Shown here: one piece after another, positions 12,892 to 25,135 of the stretch
Position numbering within the stretch: position 1 is the first letter of the stretch
Layout: each line of letters begins with the position of its first letter
Assembly (NCBI GenBank): GCA_030035585.1
Contig: CM057467.1
Span: 69,490,941 to 69,554,940, forward strand
Length of the DNA: 64,000 bases
Direction of reading: 5' to 3'
Source of the DNA: Dugong dugon
Taxonomy: Eukaryota > Chordata > Mammalia > Sirenia > Dugongidae
Translations under genes and position numbers: made by a program
The notes under the pieces: generated by a model
What the model was told of the DNA's origin: nothing
What the model saw: only the letters and a program-made list of their open reading frames with translations
The model's database searches: none

Positions 12892-13072
12892 AAATACTGG
12901 ATTCACCACTAGCCAGCTCTGTGACCTTAGGCATGTCAGCTAACCCCTCTGACCTTTCGTTTTCTTGTCTCTAAAACTGGTATAATATCTCACATAGTTG
13001 TTGGGAAGATTACCTGTGAAGTTCCTAGTACAAGTACCTTCCACACAGAAGGTACTCAAATGTTAGTTCCTT
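12892..13072 (+). mobile_element. MIR SINE
   Basis: CAGCTCTGTGACCTTAGGCA, TCTCTAAAACTGGTATAATA and CACACAGAAGGTACTCAAAT follow the MIR core and 3' order. Confidence 0.7.
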
Positions 13073-13829
13073 TGTCTTTACTCATTTGCTAATGAATTGA
13101 AGCTTGGAGGCTAGTAGACTAGCTAGTAGATTACTTGATAAAATCAGAATTGAGATTCAAAGGAACTTGAAACAGCTAGGGGGGCAGATATAAAGAAGCA
13201 CAGTGGTGAAGTGCAGAAAATATCTTACATTGCAGAAAAATATTACTGCACATCTACAGGTCAGAGGAGACGGTAGATGATAGTATCATTAACCAAATGG
13301 GAACACTTGAAGAGGAACAAATCTGGAGTGTTGGTGGTTGGAGAACAGGGAAGATGATGACTTTAGACACATTACATCTGAAGTGCAAATGTAATGTTGG
13401 ACACATCGCATTTGAGGTGTCTTCTCGTAGAGATATCTAGTAGGCGGTGATCTTACATATATAGTAAATGTTTGTTGAATAACTGAAATGAAAGCTATTG
13501 AGGACTTTTAAGGGGTATTTTGGGCTTGTATTTTTGTGTATGTGTGCCTTTTTCCCTACTTCACCTTCATGGTAAGCTTTTCAGTTATGGATAGAAGTAT
13601 GGATACTTTTTCTTAACATTTTCTTAACTAGCTAACTCATTTATATAGTAGCTGCTATCTTCTAGGTATAGGGGCTATGATCTAGGTGGTGTCACCCTGC
13701 CCTGGAACCTTCTCCCACATATACAGATATAGCTGTTTCAAATTCCTTTGAATCCCAAAGTTTAAATTATTATTACTGACTCAAACTGGGAAAGATAATA
13801 AGATTCCTGTCCGATGAATGTCATCACAA

Positions 13830-16412
13830 TTTAAAACTTTTGTGTTTCAAAGGATGTTATCAAGAAAGTGAAAAGACAATCCAAAGAATGGGAGAAAATT
13901 TTTGCAAATCATTTATCTGATAAAGTAATAAATAAGAAAATTACAACTCAATAATAAAAAGATAAATAACCCAAAATAGTCAAAGGGTCTGAATAGACAT
14001 TTTTCCAAAGAAAATATACAAATGGTCAATAAGCACATGAAAAGATGCCCAGCATCATTAGTCATCAGGCAAATGCAAATCAAAGCTACTTCACACCCAG
14101 TAGGATGGCTAGAATCAAAAAGATAGATGATAGTAAGTTTTGGTGGGGATATGAAGAAATTGAAACCCTCATACACTGCTGGTGGGAATATGAAATGGTT
14201 CACCCCTTTGGAAAACAGTTTGACAGTTCCTCAAAAAAGTTTAACACAGATTTATAGTATGACCCAACATTTCCACCCTGGGTATGTAGCCAAGAGAGTG
14301 AAAGCTTATGTCAACACAAAGAACTTTGTACACAAACACCCAGGCAGCTAAAAGACACATGAGGAAATGCTCCCAATCATTAGCCATTAGAGAAATGCAG
14401 ATCAAAACTACAATGAGATACAATCTCACCCCGACATTATTGGCACAAATCAAAAAAGCAGAAAATAACAAATGTTGGAGAGGTTGTGGGGAGATTGGAA
14501 CTCTTATGCACTGCTGATGGGAATGTAAAATGGTACAAGCACTATGGAAATCAATATGGCGCCTCCTTAAAAAGCTAGAGACAGAAATATCATACAATCC
14601 AGCAATCCTACTCCTAGGAATACATCCTAGAGAAATAAGAGCTGTCACACGAATAGACATATGCACATCCATGTTCATTGCATTATTCACAATAGCAAAA
14701 AGGTGGAAACAACCTAAGTGCCCATCAACAGATGAATGGATAAACACACTATGGTACAGACACACAATGTAATACGATGCAATGATAAAGAACAACGATG
14801 AATCCGTGAAACAGCTCATAACATGGAGGACATTATGCTGAGTGAAATAAGTCAATCACAAAAGGACAAATATTGTATGAAATCACTGTTGTAAAAACCC
14901 AAGAAGAGGTTTACACACAGAAAAAGAACAATCTTTGATGGTTGAGGGAGATGAGTAGTGGGGAGGGGATATAACTAACTAGATAGAAGACAAGTGTTAA
15001 CTTTGGTGAAGGGAAAGACAACACAAAATATTGGGGAAGTCAGCACAACTTGACCAAGGCAAAGCCATAGATGCTTCCTAGACACATCCAGATGCCTTGA
15101 GGGACCGAGTTACTGGGGCTGAGTGTTAGGGACCATGGTCTCAGGGGACATCTAGGTCAATTGGCATGACATAGTTCATAAAGAAAATGTTCTACGTCCT
15201 CCTTTGGTGAATAGCATCTGGGGTCTTAAAAGCTTGCCAGCAACCATCTAAAATACATCCACTGGTCCCATCATGTCCAGAGCAAAGGAGAATGAAAAAA
15301 AACAAAGATACAAGGAAAATATTAGTCCAAAGGACCAATGGACCACATGAACCACAACGTCCACCAGTCTGAGCCCAGAAGAACTGGATGGTTCTCAGCT
15401 ACCACCACCAACTACTCTGACAAGGATCACAATAGAGGGTCTGGACAAAGTGGGAGAGAAATGTAGAACAAAATTCATATTCACAAAAAAGAAGACCAGA
15501 CTTACTGGTCTGATGGTGACTGGAGGAACCCCTGAGACTGTAGCCCCCAGACGTCTTGCTAACTCAGAACTGAAGCCACTCCTGAAGTCTATGTTTCAGC
15601 CAAAGATTAGACAGTCCTATAAAACAAACAATACAACACATGAGGAACATGCTTCTGAGTTCAGCCAAGTATATGAGAACAAAGGGACAACACTTGCCCA
15701 AATGCGAAGACGGGAAGGGACAGGAAACCTGGACGAATGGACACGAGGGGACCTGGGGTATAAAGGGTAAGGAGGAGAGTGCTGACACATTGTGGGGATT
15801 GCAGTCAATGTCACAAAACAATTTGTGTATAAATATTTGAATAAGAAACTAATTTGTGCTGTAAACTTTCACCTAAAACACAATACAATTTTAAAAAATG
15901 TGAAATTTAAAAATGAAAGAAAAAAACTGTGTACACAGATGTTCCTAGCAGCATTATTCATAATAGCCAAAAACTATAAGCAACCCAAATGTTCCTCAGC
16001 TGATGAATAGATAAATAAAATGTGGTATATCCATACAATGGAATATTATTCTGCCATAAAAAGAAATTAAGTATAATACATGCTATAACATGGAGGAACC
16101 TTGAAAACATTATGCTAAGTGAATGAGCCTGTCACAAAGGACCATGTATTGTATGGTTCCTTTTATATGAAATGTTCACAATAGGCAAATCTATAGAGGC
16201 AGAAAGTGGTTGCTTAGGATTAGGGGGTGAGAGGGTTGGAGGGTGACAGGGGATATGAGGGGTTTTTTTGGGGTGATGAAATGTTCTAAAACTGGTTGTA
16301 ATAATGGTTTTACAACTCTGTGAATATAGTTAAAAGTCATTTAATTGTATACTATGAGTTGATCAATTATATGGTTTGTAAATTATATCAATAAAACTTT
16401 AAAAAATTATTT
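13830..16412 (+). mobile_element. Older L1 3' end, split by a younger L1
   Basis: The 5' part (to about 14339) carries the ORF2 C-terminal region (GAAAAGATGCCCAGCATCAT, CAAATGCAAATCAAAGCTAC). The sequence resumes at about 15930 with TGTTCCTAGCAGCATTATTC and runs through a 3' UTR ending AATAAAACTTTAAAAAA. The two halves join in register across the inserted L1. Confidence 0.85.
14340..15929 (+). mobile_element. Younger L1 3' end inserted in an older L1
   Basis: Starts within the ORF2 C-terminal region (GACACATGAGGAAATGCTCC; translated [14 protein letters not shown] at about 14473-14517) and repeats the same ORF2 region already given by the host L1. Its 3' UTR (AAACTTTCACCTAAAACACA) matches the 3' UTRs of the L1s at 3478 and 50722 in reverse. 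It ends in an A-rich tail near 15925. Short matching words TGTACACA on both sides hint at the target-site duplication. Confidence 0.85.
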
Positions 16413-16639
16413 CCTGAAACAGCACGTAGAATCAGAAACCTTCAGCTATCATTGGGAAGGGGAGTGATTGGAGGAGGTGAGGAGCCCAGGACTGGCGGTC
16501 TGGCTATCCAGTTATAGTCTTGATTCTCCCTTAAATTGGCTGCCAGATTTGGGTCATTGACTTCCCTGTAGACTTTAGTGCCTTCATCTAAAAAGAGTCA
16601 GACAAGTAGACATGTACAGTCTCTTACAGCTTTGAAATC

Positions 16640-16745
16640 CTGAAACATGATATTTTGAAGAACTTGTCTTGTTTTCCATGCTATCAGAAAGCCAAAATAG
16701 ATTAGTCAAAGAGAGGGTGGAAGTTACGATGGGGTTGCATGCTTC
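16640..16745. repeat. Copy 1 of an unclassified ~110-bp repeated segment
   Basis: Shares CTGAAACATG(A/G)TATTTTG and AGTCAAAGAGAGGGT, among other words, with 18617-18728. By eye about four fifths of positions agree. No family recognised. Confidence 0.6.
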
Positions 16746-17001
16746 TGTATATTGTAAAGATGAAATTGAATCAGGCTCGTACATGTAAGTGAAAAGAAAC
16801 TAGACCATTGTAAAGTCCTTTAATCAGTGATAAAGCCGTAGATCCAGAGGTACTTCTAGAAATCCTACCTGTCTAACCCTAGGCCAAATCTGATCTGAAA
16901 ACAGTTCTCATAGCCTCAAGATCAAAGCTGCATCTCTTTAAGTTGAAAGCATAGAGTTTTAAGAAGTTCTAGTCACCTCCTTTCCATCCCCTAGTTATAA
17001 A

Positions 17002-17060
17002 CAGAAAGCAAATCCGTTGCTGTCGACTCTGAATCATAGCAACCCTATAGTTATAGGTTC
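17002..17060 (-). mobile_element. AfroSINE fragment (3' end only)
   Basis: CCGTTGCTGTCGACTCTGAA then CATAGCAACCCTATAG is the reverse of the SINE tail; the rest is missing. Confidence 0.65.
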
Positions 17061-17319
17061 TCTATATATGCCTTGACCACATAGGTTTCACTCCTTTGCT
17101 TTAAGACCGTTGATGACTATCATTAATCCATCCATCAAAATGAAATAAGCTTGAGGTTTTTTCCTTTTGTCTGGAGTGTTTGTTCTTGATTTTGTGCCTG
17201 TTGGTATTATCACTCAACTGGTGGGCTTTTGTTGACCTGCTAGGTTGTGCTCAACTTAGTCCTAGCAGGATACACAGCAGTGTTAGGCAGTCTTTGAAGC
17301 AATATGCCCTTTGTGTAGT

Positions 17320-17720
17320 GTTTGAGAATTGCATAGAGAAACGATCTAGAACTGGAGTTAGAAAACCTAGGTGGAATCCTACCTCTGACCCTTATTAACT
17401 CTGATTTTTTTTCCCTCTCTTACCTATTTCTTTTAATTCCAATATCCTTATTCGTAAGGAGCCCTGGTGGCACAAACAGCTAAGTGCTTGGCTGTTACCC
17501 AAAATGTTGGTGGTTTGAACCCATCCAGCGGCTGTGTGGGGGAAAGACCTGACAATCTGCTTCTGTAAAGATTATAGCCAAGAAAACCCTATGGGGCAGT
17601 TCTGCTCTGTCACATGGGGTAGCTATGAGTTGAAATCGACTTGATGATACCCAAAAAAACAAGATTGTTATTTGTAAAGTGAGAAAATCATAATTCCCAG
17701 CCAGTCTATATCATTAATAA
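17320..17720 (+). mobile_element. MIR SINE, split by an AfroSINE
   Basis: CTAGAACTGGAGTTAGAAAA and CCTACCTCTGACCCTTATTA, then the SINE at 17458-17660, then TTATTTGTAAAGTGAGAAAA. Joined, these follow the MIR order. Confidence 0.6.
17458..17660 (+). mobile_element. AfroSINE
   Basis: GGAGCCCTGGTGGCACAAAC start, CCTATGGGGCAGTTCTGCTC middle and CTATGAGTTGAAATCGACTT end; inserted in a MIR. Confidence 0.92.
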
Positions 17721-17967
17721 GTTTTTGTCATTTGACATAATGGATGTAAATGCACTTGCTAAAACTTATAAATGAGGTTTTGTTTTTTTTTTAATAGAAA
17801 TCTCATTTATTGTTTTATCTGGCACCCACAACAATCCATTGGGGAACTGGGGAAGCTGAGGCTTAAGGAAGAGTAAATTGCTCAAGATCTCACAGCTGCA
17901 AAGTGTCAGGGATGAGTATGGAACTAAGTCTTCCTTAAAATATCTGCTCCATCTTACCATGCTGTCT

Positions 17968-18090
17968 CTGTTAGTTGTTCTCAACCCTGGTTATACACAT
18001 TTGACTTACGCACACGGTTTTTAAAGAATTCAGATGCCTGGGTCCCACCTAGGTTTTTGGAGTCAGAATTTTCAGAGGGGTAGTTTTGGG
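17968..18090 (+). mobile_element. MER5-like hAT-Charlie fragment
   Basis: GTTGTTCTCAACCCTGG and ATGCCTGGGTCCCACCTAGG, typical of MER5 family elements. Confidence 0.65.
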
Positions 18091-18616
18091 TCACTTCGGA
18101 AATTTGGGAGATGAGATAGAAGAGTTCTTTGGGCTGCATTAGTTGTTGAGATTGTAGCTGGCAGTGGGTAGGATGTCTGTGGGCATTGCCTAATGCTGAC
18201 CTCCGGCATGGCTTCAGTTTGTGCCTGGGGAATGCATGAATGATTGGAAGGAAAAGCTGTAATTGAGGGCCTGTAATAGGTGGTGCTGAGTTGCAGAATT
18301 CCATGTGGGAAAGCCTGGTTCCTGTGGTTAGGATCTGGAGCCTTTGGTTTATTCTAAGAAGTCCTGTAGCATTTAGTTTGGAATCTTTTTCTGGCTGCAT
18401 CTTCACAACCAAAGTGGAATTCTCCCAGCTTGGGAAGAGTTTAGCAAAGTTAATTTTAAAACTGGATTACATCAGTGTTTATCTCTCCGAGTTTGGAACA
18501 CTTTACTGCCTTGAGCCCAGATTAGCTCAGCTGAACCAATGAGACGTGCTGCTTAAAAATAAAATTTTTTAAAAATAAATAAGCCAATGATTTGTGCTGA
18601 AACTTTGGTGGCTATG

Positions 18617-18728
18617 CTGAAACATGGTATTTTGCAATATCAACCTCATTTTTCATGCTGTCAGAAAGCCAAAATGAATTAGTCAAAGAGAGGGTTAAAG
18701 TTGGGATGGGGTAGGGTTGCACACTTCT
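18617..18728. repeat. Copy 2 of an unclassified ~110-bp repeated segment
   Basis: See 16640-16745. This copy has TGCTGTCAGAAAGCCAAAAT and AGTCAAAGAGAGGGTTAAAG, with a few extra bases near its end. Confidence 0.6.
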
Positions 18729-20176
18729 TTTCCCACTTTATTTCTTTAAGTCTAAGATCTCTAGTCTCGTGAAATCAGGGTGATTCTTTCTTCTTGATCT
18801 CTGTCTTCAGCCATAGTTTCTCTGTCTTAATGAGTAGGTTGGGAAATCTTATTCTGACAGTTTCTTATATTAATGATAACTTGTGTTTGCAAAGCTCTTT
18901 AGTTTACAAAGCACATTCATTTCCTTTATCTTAGTTGATCCTCAAAAGTGAGTTAATGGCAAAGAATTATCTTTTTTCCTCTGACTTCTAGCCCAGGATT
19001 CTTTCCACTGACAGAGATTTCTTTTAATTCCCTGACCTCAGTCTTCTTAGCTGTAAAATAAGGTTAATGCATGCTGTCTGGATTGTGAAAGGGCTTTGCA
19101 CGTGTGAGGGAAGTGGTTATCACTTCCAGGAAGAGGTTGACTGAGTGCTAGATGCCTCAGGGACTGTCTTTCCCAGCCATTCCCCAGGAGTATGACTTCT
19201 GTACTTTTCTTCTGCATTCATGTCTCAGGAGCCCTGTTTCCTGCTGGTGATCCCAAACAGTGAGTGCTTAGCCTGAGTTACACAGCACCCAACCTAAATC
19301 CTATCAGCTAAATTTTCATTTCCTCCCTACTTCCCTCCTCTCCCACTTCAGCCAGGTCCTTCCTATTCTTATACCCCAAGTTTAGTTTATGTTAACTGAA
19401 TCTTAGGGTGGCATAAACGGTTAACACACACTGGGCTGTAAACCTAAAGGTTGGAGGTTCTAGTCCACCCAGAGGCTCCTCGGAAGAAAGTCCTGACGAT
19501 CTACTTCTGAAAAATCAGCGATTGAAAACTCAGAAACAAATCCAAACGTGTAAGGTCAATTGCTTTTCGACAAGGAAGCCAAATCCATTCAATGGGGAAG
19601 GTACAGTCTCTTCAACAAACGGTGCTGGCAGAACTGGATTTCTACATGCAGAAAAATGAAACAAGATCCATACTTCATGCCATATACAAAAACTAATTCA
19701 AAATGGATCAAGGACCTAAATGTTAAATCTAAAACAATAAAGTTGTTGAAAGAAAATATAGGATCAAAGCTTTGGGACCTAATTTTTTGATAGATTATCA
19801 AACACAACAATGAATGCATGAGCAACTGAAAACAACATAGATAACTAGGTCCTCATAAAAGTTAAATATTTAATGTTCATCAAAAGACTTTATCAAAAGA
19901 GTAAGGAGACAACCTGCAGACAGAGAAGAAAATCTTTGATAACTATATAAGCGATAAGGGACTAATATCTAAAAGATATAGAAAACTTATACAACTTAAC
20001 AACAAAAAGACAAATAATCATAAACTGGGCAAAGGACATGGACAGACACTTCACCAAAGAGGATATTCAGATGACCAATAGACACATGAAAAGGATGCTC
20101 AACGTCATTAGCCATCAGAGATATGCAAATCAAAACCACAAGGGGTTGCCATTTCACTCCCACTAGGATGGCTAAG

Positions 20177-20350
20177 GATCGCTGGTGGCAGAGTGGTGAA
20201 GTGCTCAGCTGCTAACCAAAAGGTCACTGTTCGAATCCACCAGCTGCTGCTTGGAAACCCTATAGGGCAGTTCTACCCTGTCCTGTAGGGTTGCTATGAG
20301 TCAGAATCAACTCGATGATAATGGGTTTGGGTTTTTTTTTTTTTTTTGGT
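20177..20350 (+). mobile_element. AfroSINE inside an L1
   Basis: A perfect 13-bp target-site duplication TAGGATGGCTAAG (20164-20176 and 20351-20363) flanks it. It has the short form (CTTGGAAACCCTATAGGGCA), ending in a run of T. The 5' start lacks the GGAGCCC word. Confidence 0.93.
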
Positions 20351-21059
20351 TAGGATGGCTAAGATTAAAAAAAAAAAAAAAAGAAAACCAAGTTTTGGAG
20401 GGGAGGTAGACAAATTGGAACCCTCATCCATTGTTGATGGGAATGCAAAATGGAACATCCATTATGGAAAACAGTCTGGTGGTTCCTCAAAAACAACGAG
20501 AGGTAGAGCTGCCGTATGACCCAGCAATTCCACTCCAAGGTGCATACCCTAGGGATCTTATGGAAGTGACATGAACACACTTATGCATACCTATGTTCAT
20601 TGCAGCATTATTCATACTAGCAAAAAGATGGCAACCTAAGTGCTCATCAACAGATGAATGGATAAGTAAAATGTGGCACATACATACAATGGAATACTAC
20701 TCAGCGATAAAGAAAAATGAGTTTCCAAAACATGTTGTAACATGGATGAACCTGAAGGACATTATGTTGAGTGAAATAAGTCAATCACAAAAAAAACAAA
20801 TATTGTGTGTTCTCACTTCTGTGAAATGAAGGAACAGGTAAATATATAGAAACTAATGTTCATTAGTGGTTACCACAGATAGGTTTTAGAGGGGGATTCT
20901 AGAGAGTAGACACTATTTTTGGTGATGGAAAAGGTAGCACCTAATGAGAGTGAAGTATGCACATCCTGACGAAGGTAACAATGTCACTAAGATATACACA
21001 TGAAAAAAGGACTTTATGGTAATTGCTATGGCATATATAATCTTGAAACAAGAGCAACA

Positions 21060-21215
21060 ACAGTCAAAAAATTTGTGTGGGTATATATGTATGTAGGCAT
21101 ATATGTGTATAATTGATTCAACTATAAAATTCTTTGTGTATGTGAGTATATAGGTGTGTATATGTAGATGTATACATGTGTATATGCATATATGTGACTG
21201 CATGTATTTTCATAT
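21060..21215. repeat. Degenerate TATG/TGTA-rich tract
   Basis: Alternating purine-pyrimidine words such as GTATATATGTATGTAGGCAT and GTGTATATGCATATATGTG, inside the L1. Confidence 0.6.
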
Positions 21216-22419
21216 ACTTAATAAAGTACATAGGTGGCACAGTTAAGGATACTTTAAATTAGACACCAAATGCCTTGCTGGATTGGTTTTCTTGGTTTCA
21301 AGGCTTAGGACCATAGTCTCGTGGGACAGCTCGGTCAGTTGGCATAATATAGTTCATAAAGATGCTCTGCATTCTTGTTCGGTCAGTAGTGTCCAGATGA
21401 ATTAGTCTCTATTTGTCTGGAGCAAAAGAGAAAGAAGGACACCAGAGACTCAAAGAAGACACTTGTCTACAGGACTAATAGCCTACACAAACTACAGCCT
21501 CATCTGTCCTGAAACCAGAAGAACTAGATGGCGCCCGGCTACCACTACCTACCATTCTGATCAGGGCCACAGTAGATGGATCCTGATAGAATGGGAGAAA
21601 AATGTGGAACAGAACCTCAAATTCTTTCAAAAAAACCAGACTTACTGGACTGGTTGAGACTGGAGGATTCCCCAAGACTTTCCCTGAGATACTCTTTAAA
21701 CCTTGAACCAAAACTAGCCCCTGAGGTCATCTTTTAGGTAAACAATAGACTGGCTCACAAAATAAAGACTATCACTCATGAGTATTGTGCTCCTTTAAAA
21801 AAATCACCTGTATGAGACCAAATGGTCAACAGTTACTTTAAAAGAAAGATGAGAATGTAAGGGGGCAGGGCAACTGATTAATGGAAACAACCAGAATGGA
21901 AGTAAGGAGAATGTTCATGTACTGTAAAGAATGTAACCAATGTTACTGAACAATTTGTGTAGAAATTGTTGAATCAGAACCTAAAGTGCAGTGTAAAGCT
22001 TCTCCAAAAACATAATAAAATACTAAAAAAGAAAAAGAAAAGAAAACCCTATGGAGCACAGTACTATTCTGATAGACATGGGGTCGCCATGAGTCAGAAT
22101 CACCTTAATGGCAACCGGTTATAACATCGATGCAAGTATACTAAACATAAAAATGTAATTGTTCTTCCCTACAATCTTTTAAGTGACTAGATCAGAGAGA
22201 ATTTAGGAACAGGAAGCAGTCCCAAAGCCCTGCAACATGTCCCATACATTGTAGCTGTGAGCAAGACAGATGGACTTGTGTCATAAATGGCTGCTTGACC
22301 TGGGCCCTGGTATACCCGTAGTCCTTCTGTCTCAGAGCAACTGCTCCTGGAAGGGAAGTTGCCAAATGCATAAATAGCTTAAATTTTAGCCATTGGCATG
22401 TAGGCAAATTGTTCTCATT

Positions 22420-22620
22420 AAGGTACTGAGGAAAGAAGCTTTGGAGTCAGACCTGGGTTCAAATCTTGTTTCTCATTAGCTGTGAGCTTGGGCAAGTTAT
22501 TTAACTATTTTTCCATTTCCTCATCTGTAAAATTTCAGTAATATCATGGCATTTTGAGAATGAAGGAAAATAATGTATGCCATGGTTCCTTATACATGGT
22601 AAGTTCTCATTTAATGCTGT
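22420..22620 (+). mobile_element. MIR SINE
   Basis: TTTGGAGTCAGACCTGGGTT, TGGGCAAGTTATTTAACTAT and TTCCTCATCTGTAAAATTTC. Confidence 0.85.
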
Positions 22621-22674
22621 TTCTTCTCATTATGACAAAATTTTTCTTGATTCAACTGGAAACTCTTTAGGGAA

Positions 22675-22870
22675 TGTAGAGTGGTACAGTGTAAACAGCC
22701 TTGGCTTTGAAGCCATACTTTTTGGGTATTTGAATTCCTTGCTGACTGTAGACAAGCCTGTGCCTCAGTTTCCTAACCTACAAAGTAAAACTTGCCTCTC
22801 AGGATTGTGGTGATTACATGAGATAATGTATATGAAGTAACTATTGAGGTATTAAAGAACTGTAGGATGC
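22675..22870 (+). mobile_element. MIR SINE
   Basis: GTGCCTCAGTTTCCTAACCT and GATTACATGAGATAATGTAT follow the MIR core; it lies only about 55 bp after another MIR in the same orientation. Confidence 0.75.
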
Positions 22871-23194
22871 CATCTCAGGAAGAAATAAAGCTACAGAACT
22901 TTGAGAGTGCTCATTTTCCTGGTTTCATAAATTCACAGAATATAGAAACAAGGTGGGTCCTTAAGATCATTTAGTCCATCCTCTCCTTTGTTCAGATCGG
23001 AAAGCAGAGATCCTAGACTGTGTAATAATACAGTGAGGGAGGCAAAACTGGCCTGGACTCCAGGGCTGGGTAACAAGGATTGTGAAAGTCAGGCTAGAGC
23101 TGGTGAAATGAAACATTTTTTCCTGCCCTGGAGAGAGTTTGCATGTCTTGGTCCGATTCCTTAAATTCCTTGCCTGGTTGAAGTCCATGTCTGG

Positions 23195-24000
23195 TCATTT
23201 GTTCATTTATTTACTCACTGTCTGAGCACCTATACTGTGCTAGGCATATAATTGTTCCTGGGGATCAGTGATGAATTGGACATGGCCCCTGTACTTGGAA
23301 CTCAGTATGTTAGGGAAGCTAAACACTTAAAATAGGCAATTACTGTATTGGTGCTGTGGGAACAGAAGAAAGGGTAAACTGCCCAACCTAGAAATCAGAG
23401 AGGACTTCATAGAAGAGAGGACCTTTAAGCTGAGAGGGGTGTGGTGAGGGAGGAAAAGAAGGTAAAGGAAAGACAGGATATTGTAGGCAAAGGGTGTAGC
23501 TTGAGAAAATGTGAAGAGGTGTGAAAGAGCTCAATAAGTTTGGGGAACCATAACTGGTTCAGTGTAGCTGGTGTAGAGTGTATGAAACATAAGTAGTGGG
23601 AGGTGTAAAGGGGGAACAAGTCTGTAGAGCAGAGCTTCTCAAACTTTTATATGCATGTGAATCACCTGGGATCTTATTAAAATTTAGATATTGATTCTCA
23701 GAGTTGGGTCCTAAGTTTTCTGCATTTCCAGCAGTCTCCCAAGTGATGCTGGTGTTGCTTTGAATAATAAGGCTATAGATCACCCTGCCTGCTACGTGTA
23801 TTGAAGGGTCCAGAATGTAGTTGACAGGTTATGGTTATAACTCAGGTGGCAGATAACAATGCCTGAAATAGGATGGTGGCAGTGGAGATGGAGAAGTGTG
23901 GATAAATTTTAGCAATGTGTAGAAGATAAAATCATTAAGAACTTGGAGACTGGAGTACATTGGGAACGAAAGGAGAGAGAATCATGAGCAGCAGCATTCC
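23195..24000 (-). mobile_element. L2 LINE remnant with a MER5A inside
   Basis: TTTATTTACTCACTGTCTGA, CTATACTGTGCTAGGCATAT and GAGGACTTCATAGAAGAGAG are reverse L2 words. It is interrupted at 23631 and continues to about 23980. Confidence 0.7.
23631..23765 (+). mobile_element. MER5A-like hAT-Charlie MITE
   Basis: GAGCTTCTCAAACTTTTATA, GTGAATCACCTGGGATCTTA and TCTGCATTTCCAGCAGTCTC match the MER5A pattern. Confidence 0.85.
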
Positions 24001-24009
24001 ATAAGAGGG

Positions 24010-24250
24010 AGAGTGTTGGAATAGAAAGGCCTTGGGCTGGGAGTCTGAAGACCTCAGTTCTGCTTCTAACTTGCTCTGTGACCTTGGACAGGCCACTTAA
24101 CTTCTTGGAACCTCATTTTCCTCTTCTGTCAAATTGGCACCATAATCACTGCCCTGCTTGTCACACAGTTCTTATTAGACTCTAATGAATGAATTTATAT
24201 GAAATAGTTTTGTAAACACTAGCACATGACACAAATGAAAATTATTATTG
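24010..24250 (+). mobile_element. MIR SINE
   Basis: GCTGGGAGTCTGAAGACCTC, CTCTGTGACCTTGGACAGGC and CCTCATTTTCCTCTTCTGTC. Confidence 0.75.
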
Positions 24251-24942
24251 TAATTATTATGAAGTGTAAATCTATTATGAAGTGTTGTAGGTACTGACAC
24301 TCTGCCCTGTAGGAATATTTAGTCTAGTATTGAGGGTCAGACATGTCAACCTGGAAAGGCAGTCACCTTATAGGACAAATGGGATAAATGCAGTCCAGTT
24401 CTTCCTGGTCATTGGGGCATTAACTCTGGATTTTGGGACCTTATTTTAGCCCATGGGCTTCTGCCTATACTTTTAATCTGATCTCCGAGGATAGATCCAG
24501 GCAAGCTGGCATTCAGCCCCTATCTGACCCCAGCCACGTTCTCAGACACTGCCCAGTGAATTTCTTTTACAGGTGAATTCTGATCTTCTAGTCTTTAACC
24601 CTGGACCTTGCTAGTAGATGATCCTAGACATCTCTAGGAAGGAAACTGCTAGCTGGTCTTAGAGCCACAGAATTTTGTGCCTTGACTATGGCAGTGGGGA
24701 GAATAACATTTCCTACAAGGAGAAAATTCTGGTGGGTTCCTTGAGGGATTGGTAGGAGGGAAGACCAGAGACTCAGGGCTCCTGGGGTTTCCTTGCTGTC
24801 TTGCATTGAAGAGGAGGATCTTTCTGATCTTGCCTCACAGGCCTAGTATCTCTAGTTTGCCTGCATGACTAAAGCCTAATACTTATGGGCAAACTTATCA
24901 CTGGAACTCAGGAATGGTCGAGCAAGTTATTAAAAGAAAGTA

Positions 24943-25135
24943 CAGTAAAGCCTGTGAAAGCTGGAACCTGTGTAAGATGGAAACCTGTCAGAGAAGGAAA
25001 ACTCAAAATGTTTTCCATTGAAACCAGCGATAGAAAAGTGGTAAGACTGCACCCTGTCAAAGATGGAAGGAAAACGTACGAGACCTGGAATAACAAGGTA
25101 GTCCTATTGAGTTCTGGCTCTTACAGGTTTCACTG
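24943..25135. mobile_element. Candidate 193-bp MITE with 25-bp terminal inverted repeats
   Basis: It begins CAGTAAAGCCTGTGAAAGCT, and the last 25 bases (25111-25135, ending TTTCACTG) match its reverse complement at 19 of 25 positions. TA precedes it and CA follows, as from a degraded TA target duplication. The left end carries three loose direct repeats of a CCTGTnnnAG...GG motif. These traits fit a Tc1/mariner (Tigger or Tc2 type) non-autonomous element. No database name is claimed. Confidence 0.5.

Larger units (their letters stand above)
19529..22042 (+). mobile_element. L1 LINE 3' half with a SINE inside
   Basis: Begins within ORF2: the translation at 19560-19790 contains [20 protein letters not shown] and [20 protein letters not shown], diagnostic of the L1 ORF2 C-terminal region. 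It continues through the repeated ORF2 C-terminus and a 3' UTR ending in an A-rich tail at about 22020-22042. The AfroSINE at 20177-20350 interrupts it. Confidence 0.9.
19404..22122 (+). mobile_element. AfroSINE split by an L1 insertion
   Basis: The first half (19404-19528) runs from AGGGTGGCATAAACGGTTAA to TCAGCGATTGAAAAC. The second half (22043-22122) resumes with AAAACCCTATGGAGCACAGT and ends AGTCAGAATCACCTTAATGG. In the intact subfamily member at 48310-48517 these words are contiguous (ATTGAAAAACCCTATGGAGC), so the L1 between them landed inside this SINE. Confidence 0.8.

Noticed and set aside
14241-14855. 204-residue open frame on the minus strand
   Set aside because: It is antisense to the ORF2 C-terminal coding sequence of the + strand L1. 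The sense strand carries the real L1 words such as [14 protein letters not shown].
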